NCBI RefSeq assembly: GCF_016862935.1
Contig: NZ_BONX01000049.1
Location: 62,001 to 126,000, forward strand
Source: Plantactinospora mayteni
GTDB lineage: Bacteria; Actinomycetota; Actinomycetes; Mycobacteriales; Micromonosporaceae
Direction of reading: 5' to 3'
DNA length: 64,000 nucleotides
Below, in pieces: positions 7,374 to 15,282 of this stretch (the first letter of the stretch is position 1; each line of letters starts with the position of its first letter). The notes under the pieces are model-generated. The model ran no database searches, was not told the DNA's origin, and was given only the letters and a program-made list of their open reading frames with translations. The position numbers and the translations under genes are program-made.

Positions 7374-9623
7374 TCAGGACTCCAGTTCCTCCTCCGCGTT
7401 GCCGGCGGCGGTGATGATGTCCCAGCGCTCGTCCCGGGTGAGCAGGCCGGCCTGCACCCACTCGTTCGAGGTCCGGGAGACCTTCGTCATGAACTGGCTG
7501 TGGTTCTTGAACGGTGCCGCCGCCCAGACCTCATCGAGGAACGAGGTGCCGTCCGGCCGCTCCCGGTTCGGCACCCCGGAGTCGTGCGAGCCGAACACGA
7601 TCGCCGGTTCGCTGCGCCGGAAGTAGACGTGGTGCGCCTGGGTGTCGCCGACGTAGAGCGGCCGTAGCGTGTGCTCGTTGGTGGTGAAGGTGCCGTTGTC
7701 GGCCGGTACGACCGCTCGGGACAGGTCACCGGCGAGGGTGTAGTGCCGGTAGAACGAGAACTGCCGGAAGGCGTTTCCGGTGCCGAGCGCGGGCAGCAGC
7801 ACCGGGCCGTTGAAGATCGCCTGTACGTCCGGGTCGTCGAGCGCCTTCTCCAGCCGGAGTACGAACGGGATCGTCACCTCGATGGTGTCGCCGGGCTTCC
7901 AGTTCCGCTGGATGCTCAGGTAGCTGCCCGGGGTGACCTTGCCCTTCCGGGCCACTCCATTGATCTTGACCGAGAAGTCCTTCGCCCAGCCCGGCACCCG
8001 GAGCCGGATGTCGAGCCGGCCCCGGCCCTGCACCATCAGCTTGCTCTGCTCGCTACGCGGGTAGTCGGTCTCCTGCCGGATGATGAACCCGTTCGCCTCC
8101 CAGGTCAGCACGGACGCGACGTAGAGGTTGACATACAGCGTGGAGTTGTCGGCCGACCGGAAGTAGACGGACTCCTGGTATTTGGTGTGGTTCTCCAGGC
8201 CGGAGCCGCCGCAGCAGGTGCCGGTGTTGCCGTAGCCCCGGGTGCTGCCCGGGGTCAGCGGCAGGAAGTAGGTGACGTTCGGGGTGCTGGTGGACTCGTT
8301 GTCCCGCTTGGAGCCGAGGATGTGGTTGAGCAGGGTCCGCTCGTAGTACTCCATGTAGACCGGGTCCGGGTCGTGGAAGAACAGGTTCCGGGCCACCTTG
8401 AGCAGGTTGTACGACGTACACGTCTCGGCGCCGTTCCCGGCGATCGAGTTGGCGATGTTCCCGCGCGGCTGGAACAGTTCGGCGTTGGTGTTCGCCGGCA
8501 GGTCCGGGGTCGCCGGCCAGGTGCCGCTGGTGCCACCGTGCGCGTACATCCGGTGCGGCACCACCATGTGCCAGAAGTTCTCCGTCGCCGCGTGGTACGT
8601 CTCCTCCGCCCCCTGGTCGAAGACCCGCAGGTAGCCGACGAACTGCGGTACGTGGGTGTTGGCGTGCAGCCGGGTGATGATGTCCCGGTCCTCGACGGTC
8701 GCGTCGAAGAGCGACTGCCGGTTGTCGAAGCACTTCGCCGTGGCGAGATACTTCGGATCGCCGGTGAGAGCGTGCAGGTCGGCCATCACCTCGTTCATCC
8801 CGCCGTACTCGCCGGCGATGTAGATCGCCCACATCCGGTTCAGGGTCTCCCGGGGCAGTACCGAGAGCCGACTGTGCACCCAGTCGCCCATCGCGGTGAC
8901 CACGGTCAGCGCCTGCGCGTTGCCGGCCAGCAGGTACGCGTCGAGCAACCCCCGCATGATCTTGTGACAGGTGTAGTACGGCGCCCAGATCGTCGGGTAC
9001 GTGGCGAAGGACTCCAGCCGGACGAACTGGTCCTCCGGATAGGCGGCCAGGAAGCCGGGGTGGCTGAACCGGCCGCTCGCCGCCATCGCCGCCTGGCAGG
9101 CTGCCAACTCGGCGACGATGTAGTCCACCTTGTCCCCGTACACCGAGTCGTCGGTGGAGGCGTACGCCTGGGCGAAGGCGGTGATCAGGTGTCCGCTGTA
9201 GTGGCCGCGCAGGTTGCCGGTGGCGTCGTCCCAGCCACCGGGCGGGCTGGAGCCCTCCGGCAGCGGCAGCCCGGCGGTGACCCGGAAGTTGTGCAGCACC
9301 CGATCGGCCGGGTACGCGGCGAGCAGGTTCAGCACCCGGTCCCGCTTCTCGGCGAAGAGCGTACCGTCGAGCAACTCGACCTGGTCCAGCCCGAACGGCT
9401 TCACCACCCAGCGCGGGTTGCGGTCGTAGAAGTTTCCCTGGGAGAGCGTCGCGGCGGTCACCGCGGCCCCGTCCGGTACGGCGGCGCGGGCCGGCGCCGC
9501 TTCGACGGGCGCGGCCGACGCCGCTCCGACGGGCAGTTGGGTAGCGGCGACGGTGCCGGCGGTCACCGCGCCGACGGTCCGCAGGAAACGGCGACGGTCA
9601 AGTGCGTGCTGGTCTGCGACCAC
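7374..9623 (-). CDS. Secreted GH127-family glycoside hydrolase (DUF1680, beta-L-arabinofuranosidase type)
   Basis: Exported enzyme of 749 residues. A Tat signal is present near residues 9-40 (RRRFLRTVGA followed by a hydrophobic stretch and Ala-rich cleavage region). The catalytic domain follows; GAETCTSYN and GTCCGGSG match the Glu/Cys and Cys-Cys zinc ligands and nucleophile of GH127 beta-L-arabinofuranosidase HypBA1. GTG 9623 is chosen because GAGGAGG lies 6 bases upstream; the longer frame adds 23 residues without support. It probably removes arabinofuranose from plant polymers outside the cell. It stands alone, with about 420 bases of non-coding DNA upstream. Confidence 0.88.
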   Translation of the reverse strand: MVADQHALDRRRFLRTVGAVTAGTVAATQLPVGAASAAPVEAAPARAAVPDGAAVTAATLSQGNFYDRNPRWVVKPFGLDQVELLDGTLFAEKRDRVLNLLAAYPADRVLHNFRVTAGLPLPEGSSPPGGWDDATGNLRGHYSGHLITAFAQAYASTDDSVYGDKVDYIVAELAACQAAMAASGRFSHPGFLAAYPEDQFVRLESFATYPTIWAPYYTCHKIMRGLLDAYLLAGNAQALTVVTAMGDWVHSRLSVLPRETLNRMWAIYIAGEYGGMNEVMADLHALTGDPKYLATAKCFDNRQSLFDATVEDRDIITRLHANTHVPQFVGYLRVFDQGAEETYHAATENFWHMVVPHRMYAHGGTSGTWPATPDLPANTNAELFQPRGNIANSIAGNGAETCTSYNLLKVARNLFFHDPDPVYMEYYERTLLNHILGSKRDNESTSTPNVTYFLPLTPGSTRGYGNTGTCCGGSGLENHTKYQESVYFRSADNSTLYVNLYVASVLTWEANGFIIRQETDYPRSEQSKLMVQGRGRLDIRLRVPGWAKDFSVKINGVARKGKVTPGSYLSIQRNWKPGDTIEVTIPFVLRLEKALDDPDVQAIFNGPVLLPALGTGNAFRQFSFYRHYTLAGDLSRAVVPADNGTFTTNEHTLRPLYVGDTQAHHVYFRRSEPAIVFGSHDSGVPNRERPDGTSFLDEVWAAAPFKNHSQFMTKVSRTSNEWVQAGLLTRDERWDIITAAGNAEEELES

Positions 9624-9944
9624 TGTCAACCTCCTCGGTGGTGGCTCTGGTGTCTCGGGCACCCGCTGACGCCGATCGCGCGCGGCAGGCACCGACGTGC
9701 TGGCTGACTTTCGATCCGTTGCGGCAGCTGACTTCCCGGGGCGCTCGGCGACGCCTCGTCACCCCTCGGCAGGTCGGTGCCGATGTGATCGCTAACATTC
9801 AACCAGAGACATGGCCAACCATGATTGCGACAGTTGTCGAAATTCCCAGCCCGATCAACCGCCGACAGTTCGGCGATGATCAGGACCGGCAGAGCGCCCG
9901 CTCCGCCGCCAGGCCGGCCTGACCCCTGGCCCCGGCATCGACCT
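9624..9944. other. Intergenic region upstream of the GH127 gene
   Basis: No gene could be supported here on either strand. The part from 9770 to 9860 is AT-richer than its surroundings and is the likely promoter region of the minus-strand GH127 gene. A weak pair reading TTGGCC, 17 bases, TTAGCG on the minus strand is possible. No strong operator was found. Confidence 0.5.
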
Positions 9945-10042
9945 GGGCCAGCACGATGCCAAGCCGAGGGGCCAGCACAATGCCAGGTCGGGGGGCCAAC
10001 ACGATGCAAGCCGAGGGGCCAGCACACCGTGCCGAGCCGAGG
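9945..10042. repeat. Four-copy tandem repeat, period 23-24 bases
   Basis: Four diverged copies of a unit beginning GGGCCAGCACGATGCC start at 9945, 9969, 9993 and 10016. Copies differ by substitutions and one-base gaps. The array is non-coding and sits between the GH127 promoter region and a methyltransferase-like gene remnant. Confidence 0.75.
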
Positions 10043-10046
10043 TCGG

Positions 10047-10133
10047 TCAGGGCTTGCGGGCCATCAGGAATGCCTGCGGGGTGCCCTCCCGCGCGTCGGC
10101 CGCCCGGACCAGCCGGGCCACCTCCACCAAGCC
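10047..10133 (-). pseudogene. Possible C-terminal remnant of a SAM-dependent methyltransferase
   Basis: The minus strand reads 28 codons ending QAFLMARKP and a stop, preceded by VEVARLVRAADARE. This resembles the last strand and C-terminus of class I methyltransferases. There is no start codon, motif I or body of the gene, and the frame merges into unrelated sequence toward the DsbA-like gene. It is best read as a decayed fragment; a chance frame is possible. Confidence 0.35.
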
Positions 10134-10176
10134 GGCCCGGCCGCGACCCCGGAGGCCGAGCGGGCCGGGCGGGTGG

Positions 10177-10920
10177 TCAGAGCGGCGTCGCGGAGCCCGA
10201 CGGAGCCGGGGCCGGCGCCGGCTCGGCCGACGGTGCCGGCCGATCGGGTACGGGTGGCAGCCACGGCCGCGACCCGAAGGTGAGTTTGGACGGCTGTACC
10301 CGCCAGCCCGGCAGGTTCGGCTGTTCGGTGCGGTGCCGCTTCAACTCGAAGAAGTTGTCGTACCGGGCGAGCCACGACAGGTGTCGCCAGATCTTGACCG
10401 CGTCCTCGTCGTTCGGGAGTTGACTGAGTACCGGTCCGAAGATGGCCGGTCCGGCGCCGCCGTCCAGTACCAGGGTGGGCAGGCCGATCCCGCCCTTCTC
10501 GGTGACCAGGTGCCGGTGCTGGTCGAGTACGTCCCGCCAGGTCTCCGGGTCGGCGAGCGCCTCGGCGAAGAGCGACCGGTCGAAGCCGGCCTCCTCGACC
10601 GACTCGGCCACCGCGAGGTCCCGGTCCTTCGCCGGCTCGCCTGTCTCCCAGACCCGGTTGCCGAGCGCCTGGTAGAACCGCCCGATCGCCCTGGAGTTCT
10701 CCTTCCGGCCGATCGCGGCGGCGGCCCGCAGCGCGGTCGCGGACCGAGCGGTCTCGCCCAGCGGCACCGGGTCGGCGCCCTCGGCGAGGTTCGCCACCTC
10801 CAGGCAGTACAGCGCCCAGTCGAGTTCGATCTCGCCGAGCGCTTCCAGCCGGCGGGCCCACCGGCTGGCCTGGTAGCACCAGGGGCAGCGCGGGTCGAAG
10901 TAGAACGTGACCTTCTCCAT
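10177..10920 (-). CDS. DsbA-like thiol oxidoreductase, Rv2466c family, CPWC active site
   Basis: Thioredoxin-fold protein of the DsbA / FrnE group, 247 residues. The active site FDPRCPWC puts Cys at residues 12 and 15. A helical insert follows, then the cis-Pro loop GLPTLVLDGG, FGPV, and near the C-terminus NFFELKRHRTE, which matches the end of mycobacterial Rv2466c, a mycothiol-dependent reductase. A Pro/Ala-rich tail is added. No signal peptide, so cytoplasmic. It is the last gene of the SDR / crotonase / binding-protein operon, separated from the binding protein by a strong hairpin. Two closer paralogues (33889-34662, 41024-41857) also sit in peptide-transporter operons. Substrate unknown. 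Confidence 0.85.
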   Translation of the reverse strand: MEKVTFYFDPRCPWCYQASRWARRLEALGEIELDWALYCLEVANLAEGADPVPLGETARSATALRAAAAIGRKENSRAIGRFYQALGNRVWETGEPAKDRDLAVAESVEEAGFDRSLFAEALADPETWRDVLDQHRHLVTEKGGIGLPTLVLDGGAGPAIFGPVLSQLPNDEDAVKIWRHLSWLARYDNFFELKRHRTEQPNLPGWRVQPSKLTFGSRPWLPPVPDRPAPSAEPAPAPAPSGSATPL

Positions 10921-10943
10921 CTGGCTTCTTCTCCTCCGTCGAC

Positions 10944-10976
10944 GGTCGCGCCGGACCTGGTCGGTCCGGCGCGACC
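10944..10976 (-). terminator. Strong hairpin between binding-protein and DsbA-like genes
   Basis: A perfect 14-bp inverted repeat (GGTCGCGCCGGACC / GGTCCGGCGCGACC) with a 5-base loop. It starts 8 bases after the binding-protein stop and ends 23 bases before the DsbA-like start. It may act as a partial terminator or as a 3' stabiliser, lowering DsbA-like relative to binding-protein expression. Confidence 0.7.
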
Positions 10977-10984
10977 GCGCGCCG

Positions 10985-12538
10985 CTAGCTGCTGCGGGAG
11001 ACCTTCTCCCAGGCCACCCAGGGCACGCCCTGGTCGAGCCCCTGGACCGTCTTCGCCGCCACGTTGAACGTCTGCCGGGTGAAGAGGATCTTGTTGTACG
11101 CCTTGTCGTTAATGATCTTGAATGCTTCCTGGTACGCCGTGGCGCGCGCCGCCTCGTCCTTCCCCTGCCGGCCCCGCTCCAGTACGGCGTCCAGCGCCGG
11201 GTCCTTCACCCCGGTGTTCAGCCCGTCCGACCCGAAGTACCGGTCGATGCTCAGCCCCAGCGCCGGGTCGTAGTTGCCGACGAAGGCGAAGTCCAGTACC
11301 CAGTTGTTCGAGGCGAAGTTGTCGTTGCGGGTCTGCAACGGCTCCTGGTTGATCGCCTTCACGGTGATCCCCGCCTCGCCCCACATCGTCTTGATCGCCT
11401 CGGCGACCTGCATCTCCTCCTGGGCACCGCCGAGCATGATCTCGACTTCCAGGCCGCCGAGCTGCTGCACCAGCTCCTTCGCCTTGGCCTGGTCGTAGCC
11501 CCGGTAGCCGTCGATGCTGGCCTGGTAGAAGAGCCCACCCGGTGCAGTCGGCGTCTCCGCCTTCTCGTTCAACCCGCCGAACAGCACCTTGTTGATGGTG
11601 TCGGCGTCGGTCGCGTACGACAGCGCCTCCCGGGCCCGCTGGTCGTTCAGCGGCGCCTTCAGGGTGTTGTACTGCAACTGCCACACCGAGACCGCCGCCA
11701 CCGGGGCCAGGGTGAACTGCTGCTTCGCCTGGGTCAGCAGCGGGACGGTGGTGATCCCCTCCAGCACGTCCGCCGAGCCGGACTGCAACGCCGCGTACGC
11801 CGTCTGGTCCGAGCCGATGGTCTTGAAGGTCAGCTTGTCGAGGTACGGCGCTGAGGTGTCGTAGTAGTTCTCGTTGCGCTTGAGCACGAGTTCCTGGTTG
11901 GCCACGTTGCTGACCACCGCGAACGGCCCGGCACCGACCGGCTTCTGCCCGAACGCGTCCGCGCCCATCGACTGCAACGCGGCCGGCGAGGGTACCCAGT
12001 TCGGGGCCTCGTTCACGAACGAGGCGATCACCAGCGGGAACGGCCGGGAGAACGTGAGGACGACCTTGGTGTCGCCATCGGTCTCCACCGAGGTGACCGG
12101 CTTGAACAGCGGTACGCAGCGGCAGGCGTTCTTCGGGTCGAGCGAGCGGTCCAGGTTGGCCTTCACGGCGGCGGCGTTGAACGGCGTACCGTCGGAGAAC
12201 TTGACGCCCTCGCGGAGGGTGATGGTCACCGAGAGCTGGTCGGAGGCGAAGGTGTAACCGGTGGCCAGGGACGGTTCGATCTTGTTGTCCGGCCCCTGCG
12301 TGAAGAGCTGGCCGAAGATCGCGTTCCGGTATTCGTGGTTGGCGACACCGGAGGCGACCGGGTCGAGCGTCGGCCAGCGGGCGAGCCCGCCCTCCGACAC
12401 CAGGACGGTCAGCTCGCCGCCCCGCTTCGGTGCGCCGGTCGCGGCGGCGCCGGGCGCGTCGCCCGAGCCACAGGCGGCCGACGCCAGCGCCAACGTGGCG
12501 ACGAGCGCGGCGACGACGCCTTTCCTACGCCTATTCAT
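10985..12538 (-). CDS. Peptide-type ABC transporter substrate-binding lipoprotein (SBP_bac_5)
   Basis: Extracellular receptor of the DppA/OppA class, 517 residues, usual length. The signal peptide (RRRKGVVAALVATLALASAACG) ends in the lipobox ASAAC, giving a lipid-anchored mature protein at Cys 23. Family motifs include LREGVKFSDGTPFNAAAV near residue 102 and ALSYATDADTINKVLFGG near 305. It lies 9 bases after the crotonase gene and has no permease in its own operon; the DppBCDF set at 34680-38728 lacks a binding protein and is a plausible partner. Class members bind peptides, nickel chelates, opines or aromatic conjugates, so the ligand is open. Confidence 0.9.
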   Translation of the reverse strand: MNRRRKGVVAALVATLALASAACGSGDAPGAAATGAPKRGGELTVLVSEGGLARWPTLDPVASGVANHEYRNAIFGQLFTQGPDNKIEPSLATGYTFASDQLSVTITLREGVKFSDGTPFNAAAVKANLDRSLDPKNACRCVPLFKPVTSVETDGDTKVVLTFSRPFPLVIASFVNEAPNWVPSPAALQSMGADAFGQKPVGAGPFAVVSNVANQELVLKRNENYYDTSAPYLDKLTFKTIGSDQTAYAALQSGSADVLEGITTVPLLTQAKQQFTLAPVAAVSVWQLQYNTLKAPLNDQRAREALSYATDADTINKVLFGGLNEKAETPTAPGGLFYQASIDGYRGYDQAKAKELVQQLGGLEVEIMLGGAQEEMQVAEAIKTMWGEAGITVKAINQEPLQTRNDNFASNNWVLDFAFVGNYDPALGLSIDRYFGSDGLNTGVKDPALDAVLERGRQGKDEAARATAYQEAFKIINDKAYNKILFTRQTFNVAAKTVQGLDQGVPWVAWEKVSRSS

Positions 12539-12547
12539 GGTGGTTCC

Positions 12548-13414
12548 TCATTCTCTGGGTGGTACTGGCGGTGGATCTGTCGAGCCCGTCCGGGCCCCGC
12601 CGGCAGCCGCTCCGCCCCGCTGGTCGAGGAAGGAGCGCACAGAGTTCCGATGTTCATCCGTGGTGTAACAGATGGCCTGGGCCTGGCTGCCGAGGCTGGC
12701 GATCTGGTCGAGCGAGGACTCGAAGCTGCGGTTGATGATCGACTTGGCCAGCATCAGGGCCGGTCGGGAGCGGCCGGTGAACCGGGCCGCGTACGCGACG
12801 GCGTGCCCGAGCACGGCACCCGGCGCGGCGAGCAGGTCCACCAGGCCGATCTCCAGCGCCTCGGCGGCCTGCACCCGGCGGCCGGAGAGCAGCAGTTCCT
12901 TTGCCCGCTGCGGGCCGACCCGGCGGGGCAGGTGGTACATGCTGCCGCCGTCCGGGATCAGGCCGCGCAGCACGAAGCTGGCCACGAAGGACGCCGCCGG
13001 GTCGGCGACGATGAAGTCGCAGGCCAGCGCGAGGTCCATGCCGAGCCCGGCGGCCGGCCCGTTCACCGCCGCGATGGTCACCTGGTCCAGCCGGTGCAGC
13101 CCGGCGGTCAGCGCGTACGTGCCGTGCTGGCGCTGCCAGCCCCGGATCGCCACCTCGCCGGGCGGGGCGGCCAGCCGCTGTTCCATCGCCCGGATGTCGC
13201 CACCGGCGCAGAACGCCGTACCGGCACCGGTCAGGATCACCACCCGGACCTCGGTGTCCCGGCCGACCTCGGCCAGCGCCTCGATCAGGGCGGCCCGGGT
13301 GGCGTCGTCGATCGCGTTGCGTACCGCCGGGCGGTTGAGCGTGACCGTGGCGATCGGCCCGTCGATCGCCACCAGTACCGGAGCGGCCGGGGCAGGGGTT
13401 TGCGGGTCAGCCAT
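12548..13414 (-). CDS. Enoyl-CoA hydratase/isomerase (crotonase) family protein, PaaG-like
   Basis: Crotonase-fold enzyme of 288 residues. The oxyanion-hole motif is AFCAGGDIRAME near residue 68. The second segment is NGPAAGLGMDLALACDF. The active-site loop reads GLIPDGGS, giving one acidic residue in the PaaG/isomerase position, while the Glu expected at the first hydratase position is not seen. This favours isomerase or lyase chemistry over simple hydration. The start overlaps the end of the SDR gene by 8 bases. The C-terminus has a Gly/Pro-rich tail. It probably acts on an aromatic- or ring-derived acyl-CoA. Confidence 0.85.
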   Translation of the reverse strand: MADPQTPAPAAPVLVAIDGPIATVTLNRPAVRNAIDDATRAALIEALAEVGRDTEVRVVILTGAGTAFCAGGDIRAMEQRLAAPPGEVAIRGWQRQHGTYALTAGLHRLDQVTIAAVNGPAAGLGMDLALACDFIVADPAASFVASFVLRGLIPDGGSMYHLPRRVGPQRAKELLLSGRRVQAAEALEIGLVDLLAAPGAVLGHAVAYAARFTGRSRPALMLAKSIINRSFESSLDQIASLGSQAQAICYTTDEHRNSVRSFLDQRGGAAAGGARTGSTDPPPVPPRE

Positions 13415-14198
13415 GGACGGCTCGATCCACGCCGCCGGTCAGCGCGACCACCTCGCCGGTCATCGCCACCGAGAGCGGCGAGGCGAGGAAGGCGACGAAC
13501 GCGGCGATCTCCTCGGCGGTGACCAGCCGGCCCAGCGAGGTACGCCCGGCGACGTGCGCCAGGTGCTCGTCCAGGGTCACCCCGCGCCGCTTCGCCACCT
13601 CCGCCATCCGGGACTCCAGCGTCTCGGTGACCGTGGTGAACGGGTGTACGGCGTTGACCGTGATGCCGTCCCGGCCCAACTCCAGGGCGAGCGAGCGGGT
13701 CAGGTGCACGATCGCGGCGTTGCGGGCGCCGGCCGAGATGGCGCCGCCCTCCCGCGCCTTGTGCCCGGCGATGTTGATGATCCGGCCGAAGCCCCGGGCC
13801 CGCATCCCCGGCACCACCGCCCGGCAGCAGCGCATCGTGCCGAGGAACTTCTCCTCGAACGAGGTCAGGATCAGTTCGTCGCTGACGTGGTCGAAGTCCT
13901 CGGCCTGGTTGCCGCTGACCACCGCGCCGTTGTTGACCAGGATGTCGACCCCGCCGAACTCCTCGGTGACCTGCTCGACCATGGCCTCGACCGAGTCGGC
14001 GTCCCGGAGTTCGGCCCGTACCGGCAGGGCCCGGCCGGGGCCGGACAGTTCGGCCGTGGCGGCGCGGGCCCGGTCGAGGCTGCGGCTGGAGACGGCGCAG
14101 TGCACGCCCTCGGCCACCAGTGCCCGGGCGATCGCCTTGCCGATGCCCGCACTGCCGCCGGTGACGATGGCTCTCTTGTCCGCCAGGCCCAGATCCAT
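13407..14198 (-). CDS. SDR-family protein lacking the canonical Tyr-x3-Lys pair
   Basis: Short-chain dehydrogenase/reductase fold, 263 residues. The NAD(P) motif TGGSAGIGKAIARAL is at residues 14-28 and NNGAVVSG near 89. Where the catalytic YxxxK is expected the sequence reads SAGARNAAIVHLTR, so neither the Tyr nor the Lys is present. Some SDR subfamilies with an SAGxRNxA segment exist, so the protein may be intact but with altered chemistry. It is the first gene of the operon that continues with crotonase, binding protein and DsbA-like protein. The start follows GAAAGAAG. Confidence 0.85.
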   Translation of the reverse strand: MDLGLADKRAIVTGGSAGIGKAIARALVAEGVHCAVSSRSLDRARAATAELSGPGRALPVRAELRDADSVEAMVEQVTEEFGGVDILVNNGAVVSGNQAEDFDHVSDELILTSFEEKFLGTMRCCRAVVPGMRARGFGRIINIAGHKAREGGAISAGARNAAIVHLTRSLALELGRDGITVNAVHPFTTVTETLESRMAEVAKRRGVTLDEHLAHVAGRTSLGRLVTAEEIAAFVAFLASPLSVAMTGEVVALTGGVDRAVHG

Positions 14199-14396
14199 GA
14201 GTTCGGTCTTCTTTCCTGTTCCATCGGTGGTCCACCGCCGCCGTCGCAGCGGGCGGCCGGGTTGGCCAAGCCATCTAGCTGCGGAAACGTTGCGTCCGGT
14301 GCCGGGTCATAGGATGGGTTCCGGGAGAGGATCTTTCCCTCTCAGTTGCTCGTACATTACGAACGGATTTCTCGTGGCGCTAGATCTGCTCGTCTA

Positions 14397-14413
14397 GTTC
14401 TGTATTGCAGAAC
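14397..14413. promoter_or_regulatory. Inverted-repeat operator, site A
   Basis: GTTCTG-TATTG-CAGAAC, a perfect 6-bp inverted repeat with a 5-base spacer, 199 bases upstream of the SDR gene at 13407-14198. It has the same arms and spacing as site D at 46267-46283. Two further small palindromes lie close by (TCGTACATTACGA at 14350-14362 and CTAGA/TCTAG at 14380-14397), and an extra half-site GTTCTG is at 14422-14427. The IclR protein at 26435-27208 is the proposed binder, by inference. Confidence 0.65.
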
Positions 14414-14481
14414 GATTGCGGGTTCTGCTGGTGCCCGGATCGGCCCGGACCCTGGGATTCGATGCGGCCCGGACCCCGGGT

Positions 14482-15282
14482 TCAGTGGAAGAAAGCGCCG
14501 CCGTCGACCACGACGGTCTGGCCGGTGACGAAGCTCGACATCGGGCCGGCCAGGAACCGCACCGCCCCGACCACGTCCCGGGGGCGCTGCTCGCGGGCCA
14601 GTACCCGCTTGCCCGGCGCGGCCCGGCGCAACCCGGCCAGCTCGGCGCCGCCGTCCAGGATGCCGTCGCTGACCGTGAAACCGGGCGCCACGGCGTTGAC
14701 CAGGATGTTGTCCGCACCCAGTTCCCGGGCGGTGGCCCGGGTCATCGCGATCACCGCACCCTTGCTGGCGACGTAGTGCAGCAGGTGCGAGACGCCCTTG
14801 AACGCGGTGGTGGAGGCGATGTTGACGATCCGGCCGCCGCCGCGGTCCCGCATCGGCCCGACCACAGCCCGGATGCAGAGGTACGACCCCAGCACGTTGA
14901 CGTCCATCACCCGCTGCCACTCGGCGACGTCGATCTCCTCCAGTGGCCCCGGCCGGAGCGTGGTGAAGATGCCGGCGTTGTTGACCAGTATGTCGATCCC
15001 GCCGTACGCGCTGACCACCTTGGCGGCCAGTTCCCGGGTCGCCGACTCCGACGAGACGTCCACCGGCACCCCGAGCGCGTCGAGTCCGGCGTCCCGCAGT
15101 TCGGCGGCGGTCTCCGCCGCGCCGGCCCGGTCGGCGACCACCACTCGGGCACCGGCACAGCCGAGGTCCTCGGCGATGGCCCGGCCGATCCCGATCGCCC
15201 CGCCGGTGACGATCGCGACCTGACCGGTCAGCTCGGTCGCCCCGGCCAGCAGGTTCACCGGCCGGTCCCGGGCGGTACTCAT
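14482..15282 (-). CDS. SDR-family oxidoreductase
   Basis: NAD(P)-dependent dehydrogenase of 266 residues with TGGAIGIGRAIAEDL near residue 25, NNAGIF near 103 and an intact catalytic YVASK near 167. The N-terminal 15 residues precede the Rossmann fold. The start overlaps the end of the aldehyde dehydrogenase gene (ATGA), so it is the last gene of the long catabolic run. It may oxidise or reduce an alcohol or ketone intermediate of the aromatic pathway; the substrate is unknown. Confidence 0.88.
   Translation of the reverse strand: MSTARDRPVNLLAGATELTGQVAIVTGGAIGIGRAIAEDLGCAGARVVVADRAGAAETAAELRDAGLDALGVPVDVSSESATRELAAKVVSAYGGIDILVNNAGIFTTLRPGPLEEIDVAEWQRVMDVNVLGSYLCIRAVVGPMRDRGGGRIVNIASTTAFKGVSHLLHYVASKGAVIAMTRATARELGADNILVNAVAPGFTVSDGILDGGAELAGLRRAAPGKRVLAREQRPRDVVGAVRFLAGPMSSFVTGQTVVVDGGAFFH

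Noticed and set aside
7671-9707. Plus-strand open frame of about 680 codons opposite the GH127 gene
   Set aside because: The GH127 product has full-length family motifs and a Tat signal; the opposing frame has no recognisable domain.
9945-10042. Possible CRISPR array
   Set aside because: The repeats are contiguous with no unique spacers, diverged, and no cas genes are in the window.
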